The notes: generated by a model not told the origin, from the letters alone. A DNA stretch of 10,749 nt from Sphingomonas sp. (GCA_019247755.1 JAFBAM010000132.1:1-10749); one strand, 5' to 3'. Shown: positions 1 through 6,514, numbered from the stretch's first letter. Made by a program: numbers and translations.

Positions 1-224
1 GTCCCGCTCTCGAACTTGGTGCCGCCGTGGAAGAGCGGCAAGCCGCAAAGGCGGCAGGTGAAGGTGCCGGGCCGCTTCTCGTTCAGGAATACCCCGCAGA
101 AGGGCGCTTCGGTGCCATGCTCGAGGAGGACGTGGCGCTCCTCGTCAGAGAGGCCGGTGACGAGGTGCTGGAACTGTTCGTCGGTCGGAGGTGTCAAATC
201 GAAGGTGGAGGCGGTGGTTGCCAT
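1..224 (-). CDS. msrB: Peptide-methionine (R)-S-oxide reductase, 5' part only (runs off left edge)
   Basis: MsrB reduces methionine-R-sulfoxide residues in proteins, with thioredoxin as the usual electron donor. About 74 N-terminal residues are visible; the 3' half lies outside the window. The visible part carries the family's GTEAPFCGVF stretch, then CRLCGLPLF, whose CxxC is the first half of the structural zinc site, and then GGTKFESG, which leads into the usual GWPSF segment. The second zinc CxxC and the catalytic cysteine would lie beyond the edge and cannot be checked. The ATG at 224-222 is preceded by AAGGAGA at good spacing. There is no signal peptide, so the protein is cytoplasmic. 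It is transcribed divergently from the secreted protease. The family assignment is firm. Confidence 0.93.
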   Translation of the reverse strand, partial: MATTASTFDLTPPTDEQFQHLVTGLSDEERHVLLEHGTEAPFCGVFLNEKRPGTFTCRLCGLPLFHGGTKFESG

Positions 225-272
225 GCTCTTCTCCTTGCGGGTCGCCCCTAACATGGGGATGAGTTGAGCGCG

Positions 273-1466
273 ATGCGATTGCTGCTGGCTTTTCTGTTGC
301 TCTCGCTCCCCGCGTTAGTCGGGGCGCAGGCGGTGCAGACGCCGGCCGAGGCGCTCACCGACGACGCCATCCAGTATGCGGCGCAATTCGGAGTGACACC
401 GGACGAGGCGCTGCGCCGCCTGAAGGCGCAACAGGCCAGCGTCGCCACAACCGACGCCATCCGCGTTGAGTTCGCGGACCGCGTGGCCGGCATCTCCATC
501 GAGCACTCGCCTAAGTATCGGATCGTGGTGCTTCTGACGGGCGACTTGGCCGTCGCCGACAGAAGCCTCGCTGGAGTCCCGATCACCTTTCGCACTGGCG
601 CCACGGCGACGCACGAGCAGGCTATAACTGCCCTACGCAGGCACCTGATCGACTTTCGTGCCGATCTCCCGAACGCGCGCGGTGCAGGCTACGATCAGCG
701 GACCGGCGAGGTCGTTCTGCTGATCACCCCCGCCGACGCGCAGAAGCTCGGCGTCGATGCGATCAAGACCCGTGCCGAACAGGTCGGCGGCGTGCCGGTG
801 CGCGTGGTGGCCAACGAGGTTCGTGAGTCGAACATGGGAGTCGACGGCGGCGGGCGGGTCGAAGGCATAAACAGCGTCACGGGCCGACGCAGCCTCTGCA
901 CGAGCGCGTTTGCCGCCACGAATGGCGAGACCAACGCGATGACGACCGCCGCACATTGCCCGGACCAGCTTACCTACATCGATCTGGATGGAAGCACGGT
1001 CGAGTTGCCGATGATCGGATCGTGGGGCCTCGGCTATCAGGACGTGCAGCTCAACGGCAGCCCGCAGCCTCTGCAGCCCTTATTCTATGCAAATCGCGGG
1101 GCAGGCACGCTTCGGCGGGTTGCAACCTGGCGCAACGTCGCGAGTACGCGCGCCGGCGACTTCGTATGTCATTATGGCGAGAGCTCGGGTTACAGCTGCG
1201 CGACGGTCGAGCTCACCGATTACGCGCCGCCCGGCGATCTTTGCGGCGGCCCCTGCTCACCGACCTGGGTGACGGTCAAAGGCCCGAGCTGCATTGGCGG
1301 CGACAGCGGTGGTCCTGTGTTCAGCGGCAGTGTCGCCTTTGGCATCGCCAAGGGGGTTAACCGCACAGGGGCCGGCCAATGCCTGTTCTATTACTATATG
1401 TCGACGGATTACCTGCCGGCGCCGTGGCGCTTGCTGGTCGCCACGCGGCCTAAGCAGCAGCGATGA
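273..1466 (+). CDS. Secreted S1-family serine protease (streptogrisin/alpha-lytic type) with propeptide
   Basis: A 397-residue protein. Residues 1 to about 20 are a signal peptide (MRLLLAFLLLSLPALVGAQA). A region of about 170 residues follows that resembles the folding prodomain of alpha-lytic proteases, including GYDQRTGEVVLLIT near residues 139-152. A chymotrypsin-fold catalytic domain starts near residue 190. The triad is visible: His228 in TTAAHC, Asp257 in YQDVQL and Ser345 in GGDSGGPVF. Cysteines flank the His (LCTSAF...AHC) and the Ser (SCIGGDSGG...GQC) as in S1 enzymes, and VCHYGESSGYSCATV matches the streptogrisin-type hairpin. It is probably exported as a zymogen and self-processed. 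Start: ATG 273 directly precedes the signal sequence, with GGGGATGAG upstream. An in-frame TTG at 264 would add three residues and is a possible alternative. Substrate unknown. Confidence 0.9.
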   Translation: MRLLLAFLLLSLPALVGAQAVQTPAEALTDDAIQYAAQFGVTPDEALRRLKAQQASVATTDAIRVEFADRVAGISIEHSPKYRIVVLLTGDLAVADRSLAGVPITFRTGATATHEQAITALRRHLIDFRADLPNARGAGYDQRTGEVVLLITPADAQKLGVDAIKTRAEQVGGVPVRVVANEVRESNMGVDGGGRVEGINSVTGRRSLCTSAFAATNGETNAMTTAAHCPDQLTYIDLDGSTVELPMIGSWGLGYQDVQLNGSPQPLQPLFYANRGAGTLRRVATWRNVASTRAGDFVCHYGESSGYSCATVELTDYAPPGDLCGGPCSPTWVTVKGPSCIGGDSGGPVFSGSVAFGIAKGVNRTGAGQCLFYYYMSTDYLPAPWRLLVATRPKQQR

Positions 1467-1869
1467 AGTCGCCGCGTTTCTGATCCGAGCCAGGCACCGG
1501 CTCGGCCGGGTCGTTGCCGAGCTTCACGATGCGGTTCTGCTCATTGACGTGGACAACCGTAGGCTGAAGCGCGCGTGCTTCGGCGTCGCTCATCATCGCG
1601 TAGCTCATGATAATCACAAGATCGTTCGGGTGGACAAGGTGCGCCGCCGCCCCGTTGATGCCGATCACGCCGCTGCCGCGCGGGCCGGGGATCACGTAAG
1701 TCTCGATTCGAGCCCCATTGGTGATGTCGACGATCGCCACCTGCTCGCCCTCGAGCAGATCGGCCGATTCCATGAGCGCAGCGTCGAGGGTGACCGAACC
1801 GACATAGTCGAGGTCAGCCTGAGTCACGGTGGCTCGATGGATCTTCGACTTCATCATGATCCGCATCAC
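1450..1869 (-). CDS. panD: Aspartate 1-decarboxylase (pyruvoyl enzyme)
   Basis: PanD converts L-aspartate to beta-alanine for pantothenate and coenzyme A synthesis in the cytoplasm. The sequence shows the family hallmarks: KSKIHRATVTQADLDYVGS with the Gly-Ser self-cleavage site that yields the pyruvoyl group, NGARIETYVIPG, and GAAAHLVHPNDLVIIMSYA. Start choice: GTG at 1869-1867 aligns residue for residue with the E. coli N-terminus and puts the cleavage at Gly24-Ser25. It sits 9 nt after AGGAG (1879-1883). ATG 1866 (one residue shorter) is nearly as good, while TTG 1878 abuts the Shine-Dalgarno. At 139 residues it is somewhat longer than the 126 of E. coli, from a C-terminal tail. The 3' end overlaps the convergent protease gene by 17 bp. 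Confidence 0.96.
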   Translation of the reverse strand: MMRIMMKSKIHRATVTQADLDYVGSVTLDAALMESADLLEGEQVAIVDITNGARIETYVIPGPRGSGVIGINGAAAHLVHPNDLVIIMSYAMMSDAEARALQPTVVHVNEQNRIVKLGNDPAEPVPGSDQKRGDFIAAA

Positions 1870-1878
1870 GGGAACCAA

Positions 1879-1883
1879 CTCCT
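1879..1883 (-). promoter_or_regulatory. Ribosome binding site of panD
   Basis: AGGAG on the minus strand. It is 9 nt from GTG 1869 and 12 nt from ATG 1866, and directly abuts TTG 1878. The spacing favours the GTG start, which also fits the family alignment. Confidence 0.55.
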
Positions 1884-1926
1884 GAGCAGAAAGCGACGGG
1901 CCCGTAATAGATTTGCATCCGTTCGT

Positions 1927-1954
1927 CGATATTCAATGTCGCACTGCAATATCG
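1927..1954. promoter_or_regulatory. Inverted repeat, candidate enhancer (activator) site upstream of the sigma-54 promoter
   Basis: CGATATT (1927-1933) and AATATCG (1948-1954) form a perfect 7-bp inverted repeat. The arms are 21 bp apart centre to centre, about two helical turns, in an otherwise non-coding stretch. A TCGCACT direct repeat (1939-1945 and 1952-1958) overlaps it. It lies roughly 140-170 bp upstream of the predicted start of the PspC transcript, a usual distance for a sigma-54 enhancer-binding protein. The repeat is seen directly; its role is inferred. Confidence 0.4.
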
Positions 1955-1963
1955 CACTTGCAG

Positions 1964-1989
1964 CATGAGGTGAGAATTCCCAACTCATG
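1964..1989. promoter_or_regulatory. Second inverted repeat upstream of the sigma-54 promoter
   Basis: CATGAG (1964-1969) and CTCATG (1984-1989) form a 6-bp inverted repeat with 20-bp centre spacing, just downstream of the 1927-1954 repeat. It may be a second half of a tandem activator site or chance. The arms differ in sequence from the first repeat, which weakens the idea that one protein binds both. Confidence 0.25.
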
Positions 1990-2019
1990 GTCGGGGAAGG
2001 TGGTGCGGATTGCGAACCC

Positions 2020-2038
2020 GGCGACGACCGAAGTCGCC
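2020..2038. repeat. Short GC-rich inverted repeat between the candidate enhancer and the promoter
   Basis: GGCGAC (2020-2025) and GTCGCC (2033-2038) with a 7-nt loop. No T-run follows on either strand, so it is not a convincing terminator. It could be a small hairpin or an operator. Confidence 0.25.
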
Positions 2039-2068
2039 AAGCCACTGCAATCCCGTCATTTTCCTGAA

Positions 2069-2084
2069 TGGCACAGCTCTTGCT
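2069..2084 (+). promoter_or_regulatory. Sigma-54 (RpoN) promoter, -24/-12 element
   Basis: TGGCAC, five bases (AGCTC), then TTGCT. This matches the sigma-54 consensus TGGCAC-N5-TTGCW, with the invariant GG (2070-2071) and GC (2082-2083) separated by exactly 10 bp. The predicted transcript start is near 2095, giving a 5' leader of about 27 nt that contains the GGAG (2111-2114) ribosome binding site before ATG 2122. The downstream gene encodes a PspC-domain protein. In enterobacteria psp genes are transcribed by sigma-54 RNA polymerase activated by PspF, so promoter and gene agree with each other. Confidence 0.78.
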
Positions 2085-2121
2085 CAGTATTGCGTACAAG
2101 ATTTGCCAATGGAGTGATCAA

Positions 2122-2409
2122 ATGGTTGCGCAGGAAAATCAGGTAGCCCTTCCGCTGCGGTCGCACACGATTTTGGGGGTATGCGAGGCGATCGGCGAGG
2201 ATTTCGGATTCAATCCGACGTTCCTGCGCGTGCCGCTGGCAGCATCCGTGATCTACAGCCCGATGATCGCGATCGGTATCTACTTCGCGCTCGGTCTGGC
2301 GGTTCTGGCTTCGCGGCTGCTCTTCCCGAAGAAGGTTGCGAGCGTCGAGACAGTCGCCGCCGAGCCTGCCCCGGCAAACGAACAGCGCGAGTATGCTAAG
2401 GCGGCTTAA
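2122..2409 (+). CDS. PspC-domain (phage shock protein C-like) small membrane protein
   Basis: A 95-residue protein. Residues 17-37 contain the PspC signature (ILGVCEAIGEDFG followed by NPTFLRV), and residues about 38-66 are a hydrophobic stretch that should cross the inner membrane. A short charged and Ala/Glu/Pro-rich tail follows. PspC proteins help sense inner-membrane damage in the phage shock response, usually with PspA and PspB, neither of which is visible here. ATG 2122 is chosen because GGAG lies 7 nt upstream and it falls after the predicted sigma-54 transcript start. The reading frame opens earlier, at 2068, but that start would lie inside the promoter. It ends 4 bp from the convergent gene at 2414. 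Whether it is the cell's main PspC or a stand-alone paralogue cannot be told from the window. Confidence 0.85.
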   Translation: MVAQENQVALPLRSHTILGVCEAIGEDFGFNPTFLRVPLAASVIYSPMIAIGIYFALGLAVLASRLLFPKKVASVETVAAEPAPANEQREYAKAA

Positions 2410-2413
2410 GCGG

Positions 2414-3085
2414 TCAGTATTCGCCGCGCGCTTCGGCGCGGGCTTCTAGGAGATCGAACAGAGCACGGTGCTGGAGCAGCAGCTGCTCTCCACCGAAGGC
2501 GAGCGCGCGAGCGCTCGCCGCATCTGTGGCCCCGCCATCGATTGCATCAACCACCGACGATTCATCCGGAAGTGAGGGCGCCGGGGCCTCGGTGCCGACG
2601 CGAGCCGCAGCCCGGTCGAGCAGCCGGCGGATGGGCCACCAGTCCCCCACGAGTGCGGTGGCAGCGCCAAGCGCGCAACCGCCGCGTTCCGACATTGCCA
2701 GAGTCTCCAGCGCATGCCTCGCGGCGACCAAGCTCGACTCGGTTTGCGCCGCACCAGGCGTGCTGGGCAACGGCCCGACCGCCGAAGTCAGGCGCACGAG
2801 ATACAGCCGCTCGCGCTCAAAACCTTCGGACGCGCGGCTCAGCCAATCCTGGACCAGGCCTTTCGGGCAACGCTGAAGTGCGACTTCGATCAGGCCTGGG
2901 TAGCGGCCATGCAGGCTGCACAGAAGGTGCACGGCGTCGGCGAGGTCGCGGCCGGCATGGCGGCCGGACGCCTCCAACAGAGTATTCAGATAGGAATGAC
3001 GGGCGCAACCCTCGCCCGCGACACGCGCAAGCTGAGCTTCGGCAACGCTGACCGATCGCTGGCCGACGGACCGATTTGTTGCCAT
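2414..3085 (-). CDS. Uncharacterised protein, predicted all-helical, 223 residues
   Basis: I do not recognise a characterised family. It may belong to a sphingomonad-restricted domain of unknown function (DUF6975 comes to mind, but only weakly). The composition is rich in Ala, Arg, Leu and Glu, with long amphipathic stretches and no signal peptide or membrane segment, which suggests a soluble, mostly alpha-helical cytoplasmic protein. Recognisable local features are HSYLNTLLEASGRHAGRD near the N-terminus, HLLCSLHGRYPGLIEVAL, a GDWWPIRRLLDRAA segment and four scattered cysteines. The ATG at 3085-3083 follows a G-rich stretch (GAGGGGTAGGGA). It lies 120 bp downstream of the chemotaxis gene in the same direction and ends 4 bp from the convergent PspC gene. 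Codon use looks like its neighbours, so it is probably real. Confidence 0.75.
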   Translation of the reverse strand: MATNRSVGQRSVSVAEAQLARVAGEGCARHSYLNTLLEASGRHAGRDLADAVHLLCSLHGRYPGLIEVALQRCPKGLVQDWLSRASEGFERERLYLVRLTSAVGPLPSTPGAAQTESSLVAARHALETLAMSERGGCALGAATALVGDWWPIRRLLDRAAARVGTEAPAPSLPDESSVVDAIDGGATDAASARALAFGGEQLLLQHRALFDLLEARAEARGEY

Positions 3086-3205
3086 TCCCTACCCCTCGTA
3101 CCGGCCTCAACTGAAGCCTTTGTGGGTTCGTCGTAACGCAAGGGCGTAAAGACGAGGTTTATGCCGACGTAAGTTTTCGGGAACCGTATTGGACGACCCG
3201 CGAAC
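3086..3205. other. Intergenic gap between the chemotaxis gene and the 223-residue gene
   Basis: 120 bp. I see no convincing terminator, sigma-70 promoter or general-stress (GGAAC...CGTT) promoter. The gap is large enough to hold a promoter for the downstream gene. Confidence 0.3.
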
Positions 3206-4603
3206 TCAGTCGTCACGGTAGGCAAGCTCGAAATTACCCCAGCGCTGGCCCTTGATCCACAGGGGCACGAAGACGTTCTTCACCGGGATATATTTGTCGC
3301 CGAGCTCCATCCGATAGGTCGCGAGCGTCGCAGGCCGCTCGCTGGCGAGGGCCATGCGAGTGGTGTCGTCGATGAGGATGCGGCGGTTGCGGCAATGCTC
3401 GTCGTTCCACACCGGATCGGGTCCTTGCGGGTGACTGCGATCGGACAAGTGGGTCGGAAGATATCCGTTCATGTCGCCGATAGCCGAGCCAATGATGCGG
3501 TTGTCGCCGCCCTTGGTACGGTCGAGGATCGGACGGACATGACGATCCGCAGCGTCGTTGAAGCGGACATCGTATTGGACCGGGTTCGTTCCCTCGATGA
3601 TCTTGTAGTCGCGGTCGAAGACGTCCTCGATCGTGACTTCGCCCTCGTCGATCGCTCGCTCCACCGCCGCCTGGATCTGCCGGCAGGTCTCCTGAGCCTT
3701 CAGGATAAAGGGCGTGTCGTCGATCTCGGCGCCCGAGTTGGCAAGCGTATCGAGCATGGTGTTCGACAGCATTTCTAGATGCGCCAGGCGCTTCTCGGCC
3801 GTCATCAGCTCATTGCCGTTCTCGCGCGCGTCGGCGGCGAAGTCGGTAAGGCCCGCCTTCACTCGATCGACGCTGGTCTGGATCATGCTGGTCGAGTGGG
3901 CGATGCCCTCGGTCTGGCGGTCGACCATGCCGACGATCTCGCTGACTTCGCGGACCGTCTCGCTGATCGTGCCGAAGCCCGATTGAGCGGCACGGCTGCG
4001 CTCCACGCCGGTCTTGATCTCGGTCGTGACCGCCCCCGCTTCGCGGGTCAGCTCGCCGATGGTGGAGGCAATTTGGCTCGTCGCGGCACGGGTGTCGTGG
4101 GCAAGCTTCTTCACCTCGGCCGCAACGACCGCGAAGCTGCGGCCGGCGTCGCCGGCACGTGCCGCCTCGATGGTCGCGTTGAGGGCGAGCATGTTGGTCT
4201 TGCGGGCAATGGTCTCGATCGTTGAGGAGACGGTCTGGACCTGGTTCATCGCTGACGCGAAGCCGGCCATGCGCTCGCCCAGCTGCACGATGAGCTCTGT
4301 CAGGCCCTTGAACCCCTCGATCGTGCCGTCGATCGCCTCGCGGCCGGCCTCGAGCTTGGCCTTGGCCTGCTCGGAGAGAAGCCTTGCTTCGTCGGTTGAA
4401 TCGCTGACCCGCGCCTGGTCGCCCATCAGGCGCGTCGTGACTTCCTCGAGCTGATCGAGGACCTTCATATGCTCGCCGATGCGCTCGGAGACGCCCTTCA
4501 CGTAGCCGGCTACGTCGCTGCACTCCATCGACAGCGAGCCGCAATCGCGTGCGACTGCACGGATGGCGTTTTCGGTGACTTGTTCGATACCCTGCGTGGC
4601 CAA
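3206..4603 (-). CDS. Soluble methyl-accepting chemotaxis protein with C-terminal sensor-like domain
   Basis: A 465-residue protein with no signal peptide or membrane segment, so a cytoplasmic receptor. Long coiled-coil helices run from the N-terminus to about residue 285. The conserved signalling tip, which contacts CheA and CheW, is at about 131-165 (IARKTNMLALNATIEAARAG, then SFAVVAAEVKKLA). The C-terminal part, about 320-465, is a globular region ending in FVPLWIKGQRWGNFELAY. This resembles the C-terminal domain of other soluble alphaproteobacterial receptors, where the signalling part comes first and the sensor last. The start is TTG 4603: an in-frame stop lies upstream with no ATG or GTG between them, and GGGAG sits 7 nt away. 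The next ATG would remove 25 residues. The ligand is not evident. It lies 82 bp downstream of paralogue D; no other chemotaxis genes are present. Confidence 0.88.
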   Translation of the reverse strand: MATQGIEQVTENAIRAVARDCGSLSMECSDVAGYVKGVSERIGEHMKVLDQLEEVTTRLMGDQARVSDSTDEARLLSEQAKAKLEAGREAIDGTIEGFKGLTELIVQLGERMAGFASAMNQVQTVSSTIETIARKTNMLALNATIEAARAGDAGRSFAVVAAEVKKLAHDTRAATSQIASTIGELTREAGAVTTEIKTGVERSRAAQSGFGTISETVREVSEIVGMVDRQTEGIAHSTSMIQTSVDRVKAGLTDFAADARENGNELMTAEKRLAHLEMLSNTMLDTLANSGAEIDDTPFILKAQETCRQIQAAVERAIDEGEVTIEDVFDRDYKIIEGTNPVQYDVRFNDAADRHVRPILDRTKGGDNRIIGSAIGDMNGYLPTHLSDRSHPQGPDPVWNDEHCRNRRILIDDTTRMALASERPATLATYRMELGDKYIPVKNVFVPLWIKGQRWGNFELAYRDD

Positions 4604-4610
4604 CGGCGCG

Positions 4611-4615
4611 CTCCC
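4611..4615 (-). promoter_or_regulatory. Ribosome binding site supporting the TTG start of the chemotaxis protein
   Basis: GGGAG on the minus strand, 7 nt before TTG 4603. A TTGACG (minus strand, 4642-4647) lies further upstream and resembles a -35 element, but I see no good -10 partner, so no promoter is called. Confidence 0.5.
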
Positions 4616-4685
4616 ACCCGAAGAATTGGGAGCTGGATAGCCGTCAATCTGCTACTTCTTCGTTAACCACTTCGCCCTCGGGACG

Positions 4686-5267
4686 TCAGTTCCCGCTCGT
4701 GGACCCCTTCTTGCCCTGCAGGTCCTCATACTCCGCCCTCGCCTGGGCGGAATACTTGACCCACTCGCTCGGCGTCATGCAGGTTCGCTCATAGGTCGCC
4801 ATGGAACCTGTCTTCAGGGTCTTCTTGCAGACGACCTTTTCAGGCGCTGCTCCCGCCGCGAACGTAGTTGGGGCGGCGAGGGCCTCACCTTTGCTGTCCG
4901 GAAGTCGCCAGGTGATCACGCCTTCGGACGTTTTGGTTTGTGAAGGTGCAAGATTCGGATCCGGCTTAAAGACCGCATTCAGAGTAATGAGCTTGCACGT
5001 CTCAGCGTCGAGCAGCGGATGGCCGCTGCTGCGCGTCACCTCGCACCCAACAACATCTCCCTTATTATCAAGCGTGACCTTGAAGCCGACAGCACCATCT
5101 TCACGAGCAGCCAACGCCCGCTTCGGATAGAGCTTGAGGAAGATGTCCCAATTCGCGCCGTTCTGCGCCTTCTGCTCGGCCGTTATCGGTGGCTTCTGCT
5201 CAGCGGTCTGCGCGAGCGCCGGAGCAGCGGCAAGGCAGGCAACCAAAGCAAACCGAGGTACGAACAT
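4686..5267 (-). CDS. Secreted TonB C-terminal-domain protein, paralogue D
   Basis: 193 residues. Signal peptide 1 to about 19 (MFVPRFALVACLAAAPALA). TonB C-terminal-like domain at about 40-122, with the pattern IFLKLYPKRALAA, then GAVGFKVTLDNKGDVVGCEV, then SSGHPLLDAETCK. An Ala/Thr-rich linker follows, then VCKKTLKTGS...ERTCMTPSEW at 146-169 and a GKKGSTSGN end. Cysteines outside the signal are at 75, 91, 147 and 163. True TonB proteins are anchored in the inner membrane and carry a long Pro-rich spacer; this one has neither, so it should be a soluble periplasmic protein and cannot transmit proton-motive force alone. The ATG at 5267-5265 has GGAGA 6 nt upstream. Function unknown; a TonB-like fold reused for binding is the simplest inference. 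Confidence 0.85.
   Translation of the reverse strand: MFVPRFALVACLAAAPALAQTAEQKPPITAEQKAQNGANWDIFLKLYPKRALAAREDGAVGFKVTLDNKGDVVGCEVTRSSGHPLLDAETCKLITLNAVFKPDPNLAPSQTKTSEGVITWRLPDSKGEALAAPTTFAAGAAPEKVVCKKTLKTGSMATYERTCMTPSEWVKYSAQARAEYEDLQGKKGSTSGN
5116..5150 (-). repeat. DNA stretch near-identical to 5751-5785 (paralogues D and C)
   Basis: The first 17 bases are identical to 5751-5767 and the last 13 to 5773-5785, in register within the two coding sequences. This is the clearest DNA-level trace of the tandem duplication. Confidence 0.75.
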
Positions 5268-5326
5268 AACGCGTCTCCGCTAAATGGATTTTGAGGATGG
5301 CGAGCGTGATGCCGAGGCGCAAGCCG

Positions 5327-5881
5327 TCAGTTCCCGTGCGTAGAGCCTTTCTTGCCCTGGATGTCCTGCCACATTTCCTTCGCGTCGTCGGACATCTTGT
5401 TCCAGTCGCGCAAGGTCATGCAGGTCCGCTCGGTCGAGGCCAGCGACCCTGTCTTCACCGACTTCTTGCAGATCATTTTGTCGAGCTCGGCCGAAGCCAC
5501 AGGCTTTGGAGCTGCAAGCTGAGCACTCCCATTCGGAAGCTTCCAGGCGATCATCCCCTCGTGGGTCTTGGTTTGGGAGGGCGCCAGGTTGGGGTCAGAC
5601 TTAAAGACCGCGTTCAAAGTGATGATCTTGCAGGTCTCCTGATCGAGCAATGGATGCCCGCTGCTGTGGGTGACCGCGCAGTTCACGACCTCGCCCTTAT
5701 TATCCAGCGTGACCGTGAAGCCGACGGCACCCTCTTCGCGAGCCTCGATTGCCCGCTTCGGATAGAGTTTCTGGAAGATGTCCCAGTTGAGCGCGTCCCG
5801 AGCAGCTTTCTGGTCGATTGGTTGAGCTGCGACCGTCGCAGCTCCGAGAACCGCGGCAATAAGGGTCAAGTTGCTCAGCAT
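5327..5881 (-). CDS. Secreted TonB C-terminal-domain protein, paralogue C
   Basis: 184 residues, closest to paralogue D. Signal peptide 1 to about 19 (MLSNLTLIAAVLGAATVAA). TonB C-terminal-like domain at about 32-115, with FQKLYPKRAIEAREEGAVGF, TVTLDNKGEVVNCAV and SSGHPLLDQETCK. C-terminal module ICKKSVKTGS...ERTCMTLRDW at 137-160, then QGKKGSTHGN. Cysteines at 68, 84, 138 and 154 keep the 16-54-16 spacing of the family. The usual Pro-Ser-Glu-Trp of the module is Leu-Arg-Asp-Trp here. ATG 5881 is chosen over the upstream TTG at 5902 because AGGAGG (5889-5894) lies 7 nt before it and the signal peptide begins there. It starts 14 bp after the stop of paralogue B, so the two are probably cotranscribed. 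Confidence 0.86.
   Translation of the reverse strand: MLSNLTLIAAVLGAATVAAQPIDQKAARDALNWDIFQKLYPKRAIEAREEGAVGFTVTLDNKGEVVNCAVTHSSGHPLLDQETCKIITLNAVFKSDPNLAPSQTKTHEGMIAWKLPNGSAQLAAPKPVASAELDKMICKKSVKTGSLASTERTCMTLRDWNKMSDDAKEMWQDIQGKKGSTHGN
5751..5785 (-). repeat. DNA stretch near-identical to 5116-5150 (paralogues C and D)
   Basis: Partner of the repeat in paralogue D. The stretch codes for the conserved FxKLYPKR region at the start of the TonB-like domain. Confidence 0.75.
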
Positions 5882-5895
5882 CTCCCCGCCTCCTC

Positions 5896-6501
5896 TCAGC
5901 AACCACTAGGCTTGATGCACGAAACACCGCTGGTCGAGCCCTTTGCTCCCTGTGACTCAGCGAAGGGCTGCTTCTGGTCATCGGACTGCTTCGCCCACTC
6001 GGTGGGAGTCAGGCAGGTCCGTTCGTAACTTGCGAGGCTGCCGATCTTGAGGGTCTTTTTGCAGACCAGCTTTTCCGGCGCGGCCACAGCAGGGATCGGC
6101 TTTGGAGGGTCAAGCGTTGCGGCCCAGGTCGGCAGCTTCCACACTATCAGGCCATCGTGCGTCCGCGTCTGCGATACGCTGATGTTTGGGTCCGGATTGA
6201 ACTGAGCGTTCATGGTGACGACTTTGCAGGTCTCTTCATCCAGCAACGCGTGGCCGCTGCTGTGAGTCACCTGGCAATCCGTGACGTTTCCCTTGCTGTC
6301 GAGCGTGACCTTAAAACCGACGGCGCCTTGTTCATGCGCCGCAAGGGCGCGAGAGGGGTAAAGTTTCTGGAATATCTCCCAGTTGATCGCGTTTTGCGCA
6401 GCTTTCGGGTCGGCGGGCTGAGCGGCAGCCGCGGAAGCAGCGACAACACAAACAAACACGGGCAACCATCGACGCAACACCCTCATTCCCCTCTCGCCCA
6501 T
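5896..6501 (-). CDS. Secreted TonB C-terminal-domain protein, paralogue B, with Cys-containing tail
   Basis: 201 residues from ATG 6501. Signal peptide to about residue 27 (RRWLPVFVCVVAASAAAA). TonB C-terminal-like domain at about 40-123 (FQKLYPSRALAAHEQGAVGF, KVTLDSKGNVTDCQV, SSGHALLDEETCK). C-terminal module VCKKTLKIGS...ERTCLTPTEW at 146-169. Cysteines 76, 92, 147 and 163 keep the family spacing. Instead of ending at GSTSG it continues with VSCIKPSGC, adding two cysteines, one of them the last residue. Start: ATG 6501 is 13 bp after the stop of paralogue A with AAGGA 10 nt upstream. ATG 6486 gives a shorter signal peptide and has a purine-rich GAGAGGGGA directly before it, so it is nearly as likely. 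A long open N-terminal extension to 6657 overlaps gene A and is not used. Confidence 0.85.
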   Translation of the reverse strand: MGERGMRVLRRWLPVFVCVVAASAAAAQPADPKAAQNAINWEIFQKLYPSRALAAHEQGAVGFKVTLDSKGNVTDCQVTHSSGHALLDEETCKVVTMNAQFNPDPNISVSQTRTHDGLIVWKLPTWAATLDPPKPIPAVAAPEKLVCKKTLKIGSLASYERTCLTPTEWAKQSDDQKQPFAESQGAKGSTSGVSCIKPSGC

Positions 6502-6514
6502 CGATTGAGCATCC

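Noticed and set aside
1294..1968. Plus-strand open frame of 224 codons
   Set aside because: It overlaps the protease end and all of panD in other frames and has no recognisable domain.
1866..2099. Minus-strand open frame of 77 codons upstream of panD
   Set aside because: No plausible ribosome binding site, no domain, and it covers the inverted repeats and sigma-54 promoter.
2427..2440. CGCGC-TTCG-GCGCG hairpin near the convergent gene ends
   Set aside because: It lies within the coding end of the 223-residue gene and has no T-run on either side, so it is not supported as a terminator.
3178..3210. GGAACC as a general-stress (EcfG) promoter -35
   Set aside because: No CGTT-type -10 at 16-17 bp; it also points into the end of an opposing gene.
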